Below are positions 34,119 through 43,620 of a stretch of 64,000 nt of DNA, in pieces (position 1 is the stretch's first letter; each line of letters starts with the position of its first letter). The stretch lies in contig NZ_JADPZX010000001.1 of NCBI RefSeq assembly GCF_015712165.1, forward strand, positions 6,708,001 through 6,772,000, read 5' to 3'. A program made the translations under genes and the position numbers. The notes under the pieces were generated by a model that made no database searches, was not told the DNA's origin, and saw only the letters and a program-made list of their open reading frames with translations. Source of the DNA: Streptomyces spinoverrucosus (GTDB lineage Bacteria; Actinomycetota; Actinomycetes; Streptomycetales; Streptomycetaceae).

Positions 34119-35329
34119 GCGGTGCCTCCCAACGCGGTGAACAACTGCTCGTGGGTACGGCGCCGGCGTACGTCCCGTTTGAAGATCTCGGCTGTGACTT
34201 CGCTGAGCGTTCGCGCCGGTTCCCACAGGTCGAGACGGCTGGCCTCCGCCACCGTCTTCGACCACTCCTCCGGCACCGGCGAGCCCAATGCCCCCGCCAG
34301 GGCGCCCGCCATCGTGGCGATCGAGTCGCAGTCCCGGCCGTAGTTCACCGAACCCAGGACCGCCTGCCGGTAGTCGCCGCCCGCGACCAGCAACATGCCC
34401 AGCGCGATGGGGAGTTCCTCGATCGAGTGCAGCCGGGACGGGCGGCGGGCGCCGAGCGAGGGGGCCCGGTAGTCGGGGCCCACCGTGTCGTACGGGGCAA
34501 CCGCCTCGCGCAGCGCAGCCAGGGCCGACTCGAAGTCGGTGTATCCGGACGCCGTTTCGCACACTGCCTCGATCGCCGCCCGCGTACCGTCCTTCGCCCA
34601 CTCCAGGCTTGCCGTCACGACCGACTCCGGTGTCGCCCCGGGGACGCACGCCGCCGCCACGGCCGCCGCGAAGACGCCCGCCGCCTCGCGGCCGTACGAC
34701 GACTGGTGGGCGCCCGCGACGTCCAGCGCCTCGGTGTACGCGCCCGCCGGGTTGGCCGCGTTGACCAGGCCGACCGGGGCCATGTACATCGCGGCACCGC
34801 AGTTGACGATGTTGCCGACGCCAGCCTCCCGGGGGTCGACGTGACCGTAGTGCAGCCGGGTCACCAGCCACTTCTCCGCCAGGAAGATCCGGTGCAGGGG
34901 AAGGGCCTGCGACTCCAGCTCCGGGATCCAGCGCGGGGTGCCGATCAGGTCCGGGACCAGGTGGTCGGCGACGGCGTAGGCGTCGAGGTGGTCGCGGACC
35001 TGGGCGTAGACCCGTACCAGCGCGTGGGTCATCAACGTGTCGTCGGTGACGTGGCCGTCGCCCTTGTGGTACGGCGCGATGGGGCGGGCGGTGCGCCAGG
35101 CGTCGCCGTTCCAGGGGCCGACGATGCCGTGGACGCGGCCGCCGTGGCGTTCGGCGATCTGGTCGGGGGAGTAGCCCTCGACGGGGCCGCCGAGGGCGTC
35201 GCCGACGGCCGCGCCGACGAGGGCGCCGGTGATTCGGTCGTCGAGGTCGGTCCGGTCGTTGGGGTCGATCCGCTCGTTGCGAGAGTCTGCTCGGCTTTCT
35301 TCTCCTTTGGGGGTCATGAGCCGAATCAT
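34106..35329 (-). CDS. ADP-ribosylglycohydrolase family protein (paralogue 3)
   Basis: The 407-residue protein has a charged N-terminal 35 residues and then a full ADP-ribosylglycohydrolase domain: GALVGAAVGDALGGPVEGY, HVTDDTLMTHAL (metal motif 1) and NYGRDCDSIATMAGALAGAL (metal motif 2). All metal-ligand positions appear intact, so it is probably active, cleaving an N- or O-glycosidic bond to ribose. I chose the ATG at 35329 because its ATGA overlaps the stop of the upstream paralogue as elsewhere in this operon; the in-frame ATG at 35317 is the alternative. Confidence 0.87.
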   Translation of the reverse strand: MIRLMTPKGEESRADSRNERIDPNDRTDLDDRITGALVGAAVGDALGGPVEGYSPDQIAERHGGRVHGIVGPWNGDAWRTARPIAPYHKGDGHVTDDTLMTHALVRVYAQVRDHLDAYAVADHLVPDLIGTPRWIPELESQALPLHRIFLAEKWLVTRLHYGHVDPREAGVGNIVNCGAAMYMAPVGLVNAANPAGAYTEALDVAGAHQSSYGREAAGVFAAAVAAACVPGATPESVVTASLEWAKDGTRAAIEAVCETASGYTDFESALAALREAVAPYDTVGPDYRAPSLGARRPSRLHSIEELPIALGMLLVAGGDYRQAVLGSVNYGRDCDSIATMAGALAGALGSPVPEEWSKTVAEASRLDLWEPARTLSEVTAEIFKRDVRRRRTHEQLFTALGGTACSA

Positions 35330-36630
35330 CCCCCTGGCGGGGCCGGTTGTGCGGCTTCCAGGAGTTCGGCGAGTTCCACGAGGTCGGTGCCGGTGAGGCG
35401 GGGGAGTACGCAGCCGGAGAGATGGCGGCAGGTGTCGCGCCAGGACGCCGGGATCGACTTGCCGCCACCGAGCGTGCCGGTGAGGGCGCCCGCGAGGGCC
35501 GGGGCCGAGTCCGCGACGCGGGAGAGACAGGCCGCCGCGGGGACCGCCTCCGCGATCCGGCCGTGGGCGGCGACGGTGAGCGCGAGGGCGACCGGGACCG
35601 TCTCGGCGGCGGCGATGCCGTAGCTGTAGACGTGGTCCACGATCTGGTGTTCCAGGAGGGGGATCAGCGCGAAGGCGCTGACGGCGTCCGCCGCGAGTCT
35701 CAGGGCGTGGCGGGCGTTGCGGCCGATCTCCGTCTCCTCGGGCAGTTCGGCGAGCGCGGCTGTCACGCAGGTGCGCTGGTTCGCGCCGGCCAGGGCGAGG
35801 GACACGGCGGCGGCCATCGCGCGGGCGCCGTGCACGCCGTCGCCGTCCTGGGTGTAGCGGGCGTCGAACTCGGCGAGGGACGCGGCGAGCGTGGGGTCGC
35901 CCGGGTGAGCGACGGCCAGCACGCAGGCGCGTACGCAGGCCGCGTCGTCGAAGTAGTGCGGGTTGTCGTGGCCGGTGGCGGGCGGGCGCAGGCCGGCGGC
36001 GAGGTTGCCGAGGCCGGCCCGGACGGAGATGCGGGCGCGCAGCGGGAGGACGGCGGACTCGACCTCGGGGGCGCGTTCGGCCGCGGCGGCGACCTCGCTG
36101 GCCACGGCGGTCCAGGTGAGGTCGATGGCGGCGCGTACCCGGCGTTCCCGGCTGAGGTCGCCGAGGGTGGTGTCGTCGCCGGCCCGCAGCACCGCCTCCG
36201 CCGCGAACACCGCCCACTCGGCGTCGTCGGAGGGGCCGAGGCGGAGGGGTTCGGGGGGTTGGTTGAGGGCGATGGGGACGGGGAGGGTGGTGGTCGCGTT
36301 GTGCTCGGCGAAGGTGTCGAGTTCGCGGGTGAGGCGGCGGGTCCATTCGGGCATGCGGGCGGCTCGGTGGCGGGCGGCGGGCCAGCCGGCGGCGTCGCCC
36401 GCGGCGAGGCCCAGTAGGAGGCCTTCGATTCGGGCGCGGGTGCGGGTGCGGGTGGGGTGTTTGTGGGCCTCGACTTCGCCTTCGGCTGGGTGTTTACCAC
36501 CCGCACCGCCCGTGCGGGTTTCGTGGTCGGGTGCGGGTGGCCCCTGTGGGGAGTTCTCGCCGTCGGCGGCCGCGGGATCGAATCGGTCGCGCAGAGTCTT
36601 TGTGTCGTCCCATGGGGGCGGTGGTGTCAT
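35326..36630 (-). CDS. ADP-ribosylglycohydrolase family protein, degenerate active site (paralogue 2)
   Basis: The 434-residue product starts with about 65 residues of Pro/Glu/His-rich low-complexity sequence, then the domain: RIEGLLLGLAAGDAAGWPA, GPSDDAEWAVFAAEAVL in place of T-D-D-T, and VADSAPALAGALTGTLGGG where active relatives have a D-x-D-S/T-x-A motif. The second metal motif has thus lost most of its ligands, so this copy is likely inactive or binds a different cofactor. It overlaps both neighbours by four bases, which keeps it in the operon and argues for a retained, perhaps regulatory or heteromeric, role. Confidence 0.82.
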   Translation of the reverse strand: MTPPPPWDDTKTLRDRFDPAAADGENSPQGPPAPDHETRTGGAGGKHPAEGEVEAHKHPTRTRTRARIEGLLLGLAAGDAAGWPAARHRAARMPEWTRRLTRELDTFAEHNATTTLPVPIALNQPPEPLRLGPSDDAEWAVFAAEAVLRAGDDTTLGDLSRERRVRAAIDLTWTAVASEVAAAAERAPEVESAVLPLRARISVRAGLGNLAAGLRPPATGHDNPHYFDDAACVRACVLAVAHPGDPTLAASLAEFDARYTQDGDGVHGARAMAAAVSLALAGANQRTCVTAALAELPEETEIGRNARHALRLAADAVSAFALIPLLEHQIVDHVYSYGIAAAETVPVALALTVAAHGRIAEAVPAAACLSRVADSAPALAGALTGTLGGGKSIPASWRDTCRHLSGCVLPRLTGTDLVELAELLEAAQPAPPGG

Positions 36631-37631
36631 GACGGCACCTCCGGCGTCAGCAGGTCCGCCACGTCCAGTACGTGGTGGCCGGCCATCGACGGCAGGCAGC
36701 TCCCGCGTGCCGGGCCGATCGGTGCCGCCCACTCCGCCGGGATCGCGGACTCGCCCTGCGTCGCGCCCGCCAGGGCGCCGGCGACGGCGGCGGTCGTGTC
36801 GGCGTCGCGGCCCATGTTGACGGCCGTGAGCACCGCCTCCTTGAAGTCGCCGTCGGCCGCCGCGTACGCGCCGAAGGCGAGGGCGACGGCCTCGGGGGCG
36901 AGGTCGGTCCACGGGTAGCCGCCGATGACCACGGCGGAGCGGACCGCGCGTTCGCCGTGGTGGGCGACGGCGACGGCGCGGCGCAGGGAGCGGGCGGTCC
37001 AGGAGTCGTCCGGTACGACGGCGAGGGCGGAGGCGACCACGGCGATGGGCGGGGCGCCCGCCATCGCCGCCGCGACCCCGGCGGCGACCGCCTGGCCGCC
37101 GTAGATGCCCTCGCCGTCGTGACTGACCGAGCCGTCGATCGCGACCAGGCGGGCCGCTTCGGCGGGGCGGCCCGCGGCGAACACGCCGAAGGGCGCGGCG
37201 CGCATGGCGAGGCCGTCGCTCCAGGCGTGGCGGTGCTGGGCGGAGATGGGCGCGGCGAGGCCGCGGCGGAGGTTCTCCAGGGTGCCGCGCTCGCTGAAGC
37301 CCGCGCCCCGGAACTGGCCCTCGGCGCGGTCCGCGATCCAGGCGTGCCAGGCGGCCTCCGCGTGCGCGGGTGTGAGTGCGGAGCCGTGCCGGGCGAGCAA
37401 CAGGCCCGAGAAGATCGCGTACTCGGTGTCGTCCGTGCCCGACGGGCGGTCGGTGACGTAGCCGGTGATACGGCCCCAGCGGGCGCGGATCTCGGAGGGC
37501 TTCATGTTCTCGGCGGGGGCGCCCAGGGCGTCGCCGACGGCGAGACCGAGCAGGGCGCCGCGGGCCCGGGCGCGGAGTTCGGCGGCGTCCTCGGGGGCCG
37601 GGACCGAGGGAACGCAGGCGATCGATGGCAT
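36627..37631 (-). CDS. ADP-ribosylglycohydrolase family protein (paralogue 1)
   Basis: First gene of the seven-gene operon, 334 residues. It has the classical layout: RARGALLGLAVGDALGAPAE, RPSGTDDTEYAIFSGLLL (metal motif 1), the GIYGGQAVAAGVAAAMAGA mid-segment and NMGRDADTTAAVAGALAGA (metal motif 2), all intact. I chose the ATG at 37631 because GGAGAGG lies upstream at good spacing; a longer reading to 37691 lacks such a site. Family members remove ADP-ribose or ribose from proteins, nucleotides or small molecules. The gene is divergent from the VIT transporter gene. Confidence 0.9.
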   Translation of the reverse strand: MPSIACVPSVPAPEDAAELRARARGALLGLAVGDALGAPAENMKPSEIRARWGRITGYVTDRPSGTDDTEYAIFSGLLLARHGSALTPAHAEAAWHAWIADRAEGQFRGAGFSERGTLENLRRGLAAPISAQHRHAWSDGLAMRAAPFGVFAAGRPAEAARLVAIDGSVSHDGEGIYGGQAVAAGVAAAMAGAPPIAVVASALAVVPDDSWTARSLRRAVAVAHHGERAVRSAVVIGGYPWTDLAPEAVALAFGAYAAADGDFKEAVLTAVNMGRDADTTAAVAGALAGATQGESAIPAEWAAPIGPARGSCLPSMAGHHVLDVADLLTPEVPS

Positions 37632-37820
37632 CGCGGCCTCTCCTCTCAGGGCTCTGCCAGAAGCACCTCGGGGCCTTTCGCTTGAAGGCACCTCTCAAGG
37701 CGCGGAACCCTTTGCGGAACTGTCCCCGGTGCGGTGTGCCGCGCAGCCTCACAGGCCTCAGCGTCACCCGGTCGACATTTGAGCGCCTGCTGATTCTGAT
37801 GAGCGTAGAACGGTAAAACC

Positions 37821-37839
37821 GCAGGTTAGCCCAGCCTTT
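37821..37839. promoter_or_regulatory. Possible iron box upstream of the VIT/CCC1 gene
   Basis: The 19 bases GCAGGTTAGCCCAGCCTTT match the actinobacterial iron-repressor (IdeR/DmdR) consensus at about 12 of 19 positions, with AGGTTAG intact and a weaker second half. It lies 87 bases before the ATG of a likely iron/manganese transporter, which makes the resemblance worth noting, though the match is modest. Confidence 0.3.
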
Positions 37840-37926
37840 CCTTGCTGGCGGGGCTGGAATTCCGGGCGTAGTCTGGCCGTTGTCGAAAAGTAGAACTCGT
37901 CCAAACAAGCCTTTTGGGGGACCGGC

Positions 37927-38658
37927 ATGGCCATCATCGAGACCGAGGCGGCGCTGCACGAGGCGCATCGCGACAACCACACGCACCGGGATGTGAACGG
38001 CGGCTGGCTGCGCCCCGCCGTCTTCGGCGCGATGGACGGTCTGGTCTCCAACCTCGCTCTGATGACCGGTGTCGCGGGCGGTGCGGTCGGTCAGCAGACG
38101 ATCGTCCTGACCGGGCTCGCGGGCCTCGCCGCCGGTGCCTTCTCCATGGCCGCCGGTGAGTACACGTCGGTGGCCTCGCAGCGCGAGCTGGTCGAGGCCG
38201 AGCTGGACGTCGAGCGGCGCGAGCTGCGCAAGCACCCGAAGGACGAGGAGGCCGAGCTCGCCCGGCTCTACGAGACGCGCGGCGTCGAGCCGGCGCTGGC
38301 CCGTGAGGTGGCCCGGCAGCTGTCCAAGGACCCCGAGCGGGCGCTGGAGATCCACGCCCGTGAGGAGCTCGGCGTCGACCCCGGGGATCTGCCGTCGCCG
38401 CTGGTCGCCGCGGTGTCGAGCTTCGGCTCCTTCGCGCTGGGGGCCCTGCTCCCCGTACTGCCCTATCTGCTCGGGGCCACCGCGCTGTGGCCGGCGGTGC
38501 TGCTCGCGCTGCTCGGGCTGTTCGGATGCGGTGCCGTGGTGGCCAAGGTGACCGCGCGGACCTGGTGGTACAGCGGGCTGAGGCAGCTCGCGCTCGGTGG
38601 CGCGGCGGCCGGTGTGACATACGCCCTGGGCAGTTTGTTCGGAACGGCCGTAGGATAA
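37927..38658 (+). CDS. VIT1/CCC1 family iron/manganese transporter
   Basis: The 243-residue protein has the CCC1/VIT fold: an N-terminal amphipathic stretch with His residues (EAHRDNHTHRD), the first helix AVFGAMDGLVSNLALMTGVAGG with the conserved Asp, a second helix ending in SMAAGEYTSVASQRE, a charged Glu-rich cytoplasmic metal-binding helix (about residues 88-150) and three C-terminal helices. Members export or store Fe2+ or Mn2+, so a role in metal detoxification across the cell membrane is likely. ATG at 37927 follows a GGGGGACC ribosome site. A candidate iron box lies upstream. Confidence 0.9.
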   Translation: MAIIETEAALHEAHRDNHTHRDVNGGWLRPAVFGAMDGLVSNLALMTGVAGGAVGQQTIVLTGLAGLAAGAFSMAAGEYTSVASQRELVEAELDVERRELRKHPKDEEAELARLYETRGVEPALAREVARQLSKDPERALEIHAREELGVDPGDLPSPLVAAVSSFGSFALGALLPVLPYLLGATALWPAVLLALLGLFGCGAVVAKVTARTWWYSGLRQLALGGAAAGVTYALGSLFGTAVG

Positions 38659-38696
38659 AGAGGCTCGGACTTATGCGTTGGGCCGCATAAATAGCC

Positions 38697-38723
38697 GTTA
38701 CTTGCTGGTTTCGAGTGCTTAAC
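38697..38723 (-). promoter_or_regulatory. GlnR-box-like site 1
   Basis: Read on the minus strand: GTTAA, six bases, GAAAC, six bases, GTAAC. The GlnR consensus of actinomycetes is gTnAC-n6-GaAAC units repeated at 11-base spacing, so three half-sites fit at 4/5, 5/5 and full match in the right phase. GlnR is the nitrogen regulator, and glutamate synthase is a fitting target. Confidence 0.45.
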
Positions 38724-38806
38724 CACTGGGCATGAGCCGTAAGCGCTGTGGGCAATGAGGCTTGCGGCGCGCCCCCGGGTGAGCGACGCTGCTGTCCGGT
38801 TCTTTT

Positions 38807-38840
38807 GGACCGACGGACATGGATCTGTCCGCTCCGGTCC
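38807..38840 (+). other. Composite hairpin in the gltB leader
   Basis: GGACCG and CGGACA pair with TGTCCG and CCGGTCC around the loop TGGATC, with a one- or two-base bulge between the two stems. It could be an mRNA structure or a partial terminator. Confidence 0.4.
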
Positions 38841-38938
38841 CCACATACCTCCGCCGCCCGTGCGCGGTACCCAAGCCGCGACCTGCGGCGTCCGCATGCT
38901 GGAACGGTGCTTCCGGTTCCCGAGAACCGCTCCATCAT

Positions 38939-38965
38939 GTAACCTGCACGAAATTTTGATCTCAC
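38939..38965 (+). promoter_or_regulatory. GlnR-box-like site 2
   Basis: GTAAC, six bases, GAAAT, six bases, CTCAC on the plus strand, matching gTnAC-n6-GaAAC-n6-gTnAC with one mismatch in each of the last two half-sites. It ends about 60 bases before the gltB start codon. Confidence 0.4.
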
Positions 38966-39024
38966 GCAGAGGGCCAGCGTCGTCCCTCGGCACTTGAACA
39001 TGCCACATGACGACGGGAGAGCCG

Positions 39025-42000
39025 ATGCGTACGCCGCGCCAGCCGTCCCAGCAGACCACGAATGGCCAGAACTGGTCGTTCATGGATGCTCGCCCTGCTG
39101 CGCAGGGTATGTACGACCCCCGCAACGAGCACGACGCCTGTGGCGTCGGCTTTGTGGCCACCCTCACCGGTGAGGCGAGCCATGCGCTGGTCGAGCAGGC
39201 GCTCACGGTGCTGCGCAACCTGGAGCACCGTGGGGCCACCGGCTCCGAGCCGGACTCCGGTGACGGCGCGGGCATCCTCGCCCAGGTGCCGGACGCCTTC
39301 TTCCGTGAGGTGGCCGGATTCGATCTACCACAGGCCGGTGGCTACGCCGTCGGTATCGCCTTCCTGCCGGAGGACGGCACCGACGAGGCCGTCTCACAGA
39401 TCGAGACGGTCGCGGCCGACGAGGGCCTGACCGTCCTCGGCTGGCGCGAGGTCCCCGTCGCCCCCGAACTGCTCGGCGCCACCGCCCGCTCGACGATGCC
39501 CGCCTTCCGGCAGCTGTTCGTCACCGACGGCTCGTCGGAGGGCATCGCGCTCGACCGCAAGGCCTTCGTGCTGCGCAAGCGCGCCGAGCGCGAGGCCGGC
39601 GTCTACTTCCCGTCGCTGTCCGCGCGGACGATCGTCTACAAGGGCATGCTGACCACGGGCCAGCTGGAGCCCTTCTTCCCGGACCTGTCCGACCGCCGCT
39701 TCGCCTCCGCGATCGCGCTCGTGCACTCCCGGTTCTCCACGAACACGTTCCCGTCGTGGCCGCTGGCGCACCCGTACCGCTTCGTCGCGCACAACGGTGA
39801 GATCAACACCGTCATGGGCAACCGCAACTGGATGCGGGCCCGTGAGTCCCAGCTGTACTCCGAGCTGTTCGGCTCCCCGGAGAAGCTGGAGCGGATCTTC
39901 CCGATCTGCACCCCCGCCGCGTCCGACTCCGCGTCCTTCGACGAGGTGCTCGAACTGCTGCACCTCGGCGGCCGTTCGCTCCCGCACTCGGTGCTGATGA
40001 TGATCCCCGAGGCGTGGGAGAACCACGACTCCATGGACCCGGCCCGGCGCGCCTTCTACCAGTTCCACTCCACGATGATGGAGCCCTGGGACGGCCCGGC
40101 CTGCGTCACCTTCACCGACGGCACCCAGGTCGGCGCCGTTCTCGACCGCAACGGCCTGCGCCCCGGCCGCTACTGGGTCACCGACGACGGCCTCGTCGTC
40201 CTCGGCTCCGAGGTCGGCGTCCTCGACATCGACCCCTCCAAGGTCGTCCGCAAGGGCCGCCTGCAGCCCGGCCGCATGTTCCTCGTCGACACCGCCGAGC
40301 ACCGGATCATCGAGGACGACGAGATCAAGGCGACCCTCGCCGCCGAGCAGCCCTACGCCGACTGGCTGGACGCCGGCGAGATCGAGCTGGGCGACCTGCC
40401 CGAGCGCGAGCACATCGTGCACACCCACGCCTCGGTCACCCGCCGCCAGCAGACCTTCGGCTACACCGAGGAGGAGCTGCGCGTCATCCTGGCGCCGATG
40501 TCCAAGACCGGCGCCGAGCCGATCGGTTCGATGGGCACCGACTCGCCGATCGCGGCCCTCTCCGACCGCCCGCGGCTGCTCTTCGACTACTTCACCCAGC
40601 TGTTCGCGCAGGTCACCAACCCGCCGCTGGACGCCATCCGCGAGGAGCTGGTCACCTCGCTGCGCAGCTCCCTCGGCCCGCAGGGCAACCTGCTGGAGCC
40701 GACGGCCGCCTCCTGCCGCAGCGTCGTGCTGCCCTTCCCGGTGATCGACAACGACGAGCTGGCCAAGCTCATCCACATCAACGCCGACGGCGACATGCCC
40801 GGCATGAAGGCCGCCACGCTCTCCGGCCTCTACCGGGTCAGCGGCGGCGGTGACGCGCTCGCCGCGCGCATCGAGGAGATCTGCGCCGAGGCCGACGCCG
40901 CCATCGACAACGGCGCCCGCCTGATCGTGCTCTCCGACCGCCACTCGGACGCCGAGCACGCACCGATCCCGTCGCTGCTGCTCACCGCGGCCGTCCACCA
41001 CCACCTCATCCGCACCAAGCAGCGCACCCACGTGGGTCTGCTGGTCGAGGCCGGTGACGTCCGCGAGGTCCACCACGTCGCCCTGCTCATCGGCTACGGC
41101 GCCGCCGCCGTGAACCCGTACCTGGCGATGGAGTCCGTCGAGGACCTCGTCCGCGCGGGCACCTTCCTCTCGGACATCGAGCCCGAGAAGGCCATCCGCA
41201 ACCTGATCTACGCGCTCGGCAAGGGCGTCCTGAAGGTCATGTCCAAGATGGGCATCTCGACGGTCGCCTCCTACCGCGGCGCCCAGGTCTTCGAGGCCGT
41301 CGGTCTCGACGAGGCCTTCGTCGAGAAGTACTTCAACGGCACCGCCACCAAGATCGGCGGCGTCGGCATCGACGTCATCGCCAAGGAGGTCGCCGCCCGG
41401 CACGCCAAGGCGTACCCGGCGAGTGGCATCGCCCCGGCGCACCGAGCCCTCGAAATAGGCGGCGAGTACCAGTGGCGCCGCGAGGGCGAGCCGCACCTGT
41501 TCGACCCGGAGACGGTCTTCCGCCTCCAGCACTCCACGCGCACCGGCCGCTACGACATCTTCAAGAAGTACACCGAGCGTGTGAACGAGCAGTCCGAGCG
41601 CCTGATGACGCTGCGCGGCCTGTTCGGCTTCAAGTCCGACCGGCAGCCGATCTCCGTCGACGAGGTCGAGCCGGTCAGCGAGATCGTCAAGCGCTTCTCC
41701 ACGGGGGCCATGTCGTACGGCTCGATCTCGCGCGAGGCGCACGAGACGCTCGCCATCGCCATGAACCAGCTGGGCGGCAAGTCCAACACCGGTGAGGGCG
41801 GCGAGGACCCGGAGCGTCTGTACGACCCCGCTCGCCGGTCGTCCATCAAGCAGGTGGCGTCGGGCCGCTTCGGCGTGACCTCCGAGTACCTGGTCAACTC
41901 GGACGACATCCAGATCAAGATGGCCCAGGGCGCCAAGCCCGGCGAGGGCGGCCAGCTGCCCGGCCACAAGGTGTACCCGTGGGTGGCGAAGACCCGGCAC

Positions 42001-43620
42001 TCGACGCCGGGCGTGGGGCTCATCTCCCCGCCGCCGCACCACGACATCTACTCCATCGAGGACCTGGCCCAGCTGATCCACGACCTGAAGAACGCCAACC
42101 CCCAGGCGCGCATTCACGTCAAGCTGGTCTCCGAGGTCGGCGTCGGCACCGTCGCCGCGGGTGTGTCCAAGGCGCACGCGGACGTGGTGCTCATCTCCGG
42201 GCACGACGGTGGTACGGGTGCGTCCCCGCTGACGTCGCTGAAGCACGCCGGTGGCCCTTGGGAGCTCGGCCTCGCCGAGACCCAGCAGACGCTGCTGCTC
42301 AACGGCCTGCGCGACCGGATCGTCGTGCAGACCGACGGCCAGCTGAAGACCGGCCGTGACGTGGTCATTGCCGCGCTGCTGGGCGCCGAGGAGTTCGGTT
42401 TCGCGACCGCGCCGCTCGTCGTCTCCGGCTGCGTCATGATGCGCGTCTGCCACCTGGACACCTGCCCGGTCGGCATCGCCACCCAGAACCCGACGCTGCG
42501 CGACCGGTTCACCGGCAAGGCCGAGTTCGTCGTGAACTTCTTCCAGTTCATCGCCGAGGAGGTCCGCGAGATCCTCGCGGAGCTGGGCTTCCGCTCCATC
42601 GAGGAGGCCGTCGGCCACGCCGAGACCCTCGACGTCACCCGGGCCGTCGACCACTGGAAGGCGCAGGGCCTGGACCTGGAGCCGCTGTTCCACGTGCCCG
42701 AGCTGCCCGAGGGCGCGGTGCGCCACCAGGTCGTCGCGCAGGACCACGGCCTGGAGAAGGCGCTCGACAACGAGCTGATCAAGCTCGCCGCCGACGCGCT
42801 GAACGCCTCCTCCGTGGAGGACGCCCAGCCGGTGCGCGCCCAGGTCGCCATCCGCAACATCAACCGCACGGTCGGCACCATGCTCGGCCACGAGGTGACG
42901 AAGAAGTTCGGCGGCGCGGGTCTGCCCGACGACACCATCGACATCACCTTCACCGGCTCCGCCGGCCAGTCCTTCGGCGCCTTCGTGCCGCGCGGCGTCA
43001 CGCTGCGCCTGGAGGGCGACGCCAACGACTACGTCGGCAAGGGCCTGTCGGGCGGCCGTGTGATCGTCCGCCCGGACCGGAACGCGGACCACCTCGCCGA
43101 GTACAGCGTCATCGCGGGCAACACCCTCGCGTACGGCGCGACCGGCGGCGAGATGTTCCTGCGCGGCAAGGTCGGCGAGCGCTTCTGCGTCCGCAACTCC
43201 GGCGCGCTGGTCGTCTCCGAGGGCGTGGGCGACCACGGCTGCGAGTACATGACCGGCGGTCAGGCGGTGGTGCTCGGCGAGACGGGCCGCAACTTCGCGG
43301 CCGGTATGTCGGGCGGTGTCGCGTACGTCGTCGACCTGGACCGCGACAACGTCAACGTCGGCAACCTCAACGCGGTCGAGGCGCTCGACGACACCGACAA
43401 GCAGTGGCTGCACGACGTGGTCCGCCGCCACCAGGAGGAGACCGGTTCCACGGTCGCCGAGAAGCTCCTGGCCGAGTGGGACACGGCGGTCGAGCGCTTC
43501 AGCAAGATCATCCCCAGCACGTACAAGGCAGTGCTCGCCGCCAAGGACGCCGCCGAGCGAGCCGGTCTCTCCGAGTCCGAGACCCACGAGAAGATGATGG
43601 AGGCGGCGATCAATGGCTGA
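39025..43620 (+). CDS. gltB: Glutamate synthase (NADPH) large subunit
   Basis: GltB makes glutamate from 2-oxoglutarate and glutamine-derived ammonia. The 1531-residue product has the class II amidotransferase domain, with the nucleophile Cys in [13 protein letters not shown] near residue 32, so a short propeptide is likely removed. The FMN barrel carries [10 protein letters not shown] and [23 protein letters not shown], and the 3Fe-4S cysteines are in [21 protein letters not shown] beta-helix domain ends the protein. I chose ATG 39025 (MRTPRQPSQ) because GGGAGAG lies just before it; ATG 39007 is the alternative. It overlaps gltD by eight bases. Confidence 0.96.
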   Translation: MRTPRQPSQQTTNGQNWSFMDARPAAQGMYDPRNEHDACGVGFVATLTGEASHALVEQALTVLRNLEHRGATGSEPDSGDGAGILAQVPDAFFREVAGFDLPQAGGYAVGIAFLPEDGTDEAVSQIETVAADEGLTVLGWREVPVAPELLGATARSTMPAFRQLFVTDGSSEGIALDRKAFVLRKRAEREAGVYFPSLSARTIVYKGMLTTGQLEPFFPDLSDRRFASAIALVHSRFSTNTFPSWPLAHPYRFVAHNGEINTVMGNRNWMRARESQLYSELFGSPEKLERIFPICTPAASDSASFDEVLELLHLGGRSLPHSVLMMIPEAWENHDSMDPARRAFYQFHSTMMEPWDGPACVTFTDGTQVGAVLDRNGLRPGRYWVTDDGLVVLGSEVGVLDIDPSKVVRKGRLQPGRMFLVDTAEHRIIEDDEIKATLAAEQPYADWLDAGEIELGDLPEREHIVHTHASVTRRQQTFGYTEEELRVILAPMSKTGAEPIGSMGTDSPIAALSDRPRLLFDYFTQLFAQVTNPPLDAIREELVTSLRSSLGPQGNLLEPTAASCRSVVLPFPVIDNDELAKLIHINADGDMPGMKAATLSGLYRVSGGGDALAARIEEICAEADAAIDNGARLIVLSDRHSDAEHAPIPSLLLTAAVHHHLIRTKQRTHVGLLVEAGDVREVHHVALLIGYGAAAVNPYLAMESVEDLVRAGTFLSDIEPEKAIRNLIYALGKGVLKVMSKMGISTVASYRGAQVFEAVGLDEAFVEKYFNGTATKIGGVGIDVIAKEVAARHAKAYPASGIAPAHRALEIGGEYQWRREGEPHLFDPETVFRLQHSTRTGRYDIFKKYTERVNEQSERLMTLRGLFGFKSDRQPISVDEVEPVSEIVKRFSTGAMSYGSISREAHETLAIAMNQLGGKSNTGEGGEDPERLYDPARRSSIKQVASGRFGVTSEYLVNSDDIQIKMAQGAKPGEGGQLPGHKVYPWVAKTRHSTPGVGLISPPPHHDIYSIEDLAQLIHDLKNANPQARIHVKLVSEVGVGTVAAGVSKAHADVVLISGHDGGTGASPLTSLKHAGGPWELGLAETQQTLLLNGLRDRIVVQTDGQLKTGRDVVIAALLGAEEFGFATAPLVVSGCVMMRVCHLDTCPVGIATQNPTLRDRFTGKAEFVVNFFQFIAEEVREILAELGFRSIEEAVGHAETLDVTRAVDHWKAQGLDLEPLFHVPELPEGAVRHQVVAQDHGLEKALDNELIKLAADALNASSVEDAQPVRAQVAIRNINRTVGTMLGHEVTKKFGGAGLPDDTIDITFTGSAGQSFGAFVPRGVTLRLEGDANDYVGKGLSGGRVIVRPDRNADHLAEYSVIAGNTLAYGATGGEMFLRGKVGERFCVRNSGALVVSEGVGDHGCEYMTGGQAVVLGETGRNFAAGMSGGVAYVVDLDRDNVNVGNLNAVEALDDTDKQWLHDVVRRHQEETGSTVAEKLLAEWDTAVERFSKIIPSTYKAVLAAKDAAERAGLSESETHEKMMEAAING

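Larger units (their letters stand above)
38659..39024 (+). other. gltB leader region: two GlnR-like sites and hairpins, no gene
   Basis: The 366 bases hold no convincing gene. Seen in order: a small inverted repeat (TTATGCG and CGCATAA, 38671-38690), a GlnR-like triple site on the minus strand (38697-38723), a composite hairpin (38807-38840), a CGGTTC/GAACCG hairpin (38914-38929) and a second GlnR-like site (38939-38965). It is the only untranslated region in front of gltBD and so probably carries its control. Confidence 0.6.
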
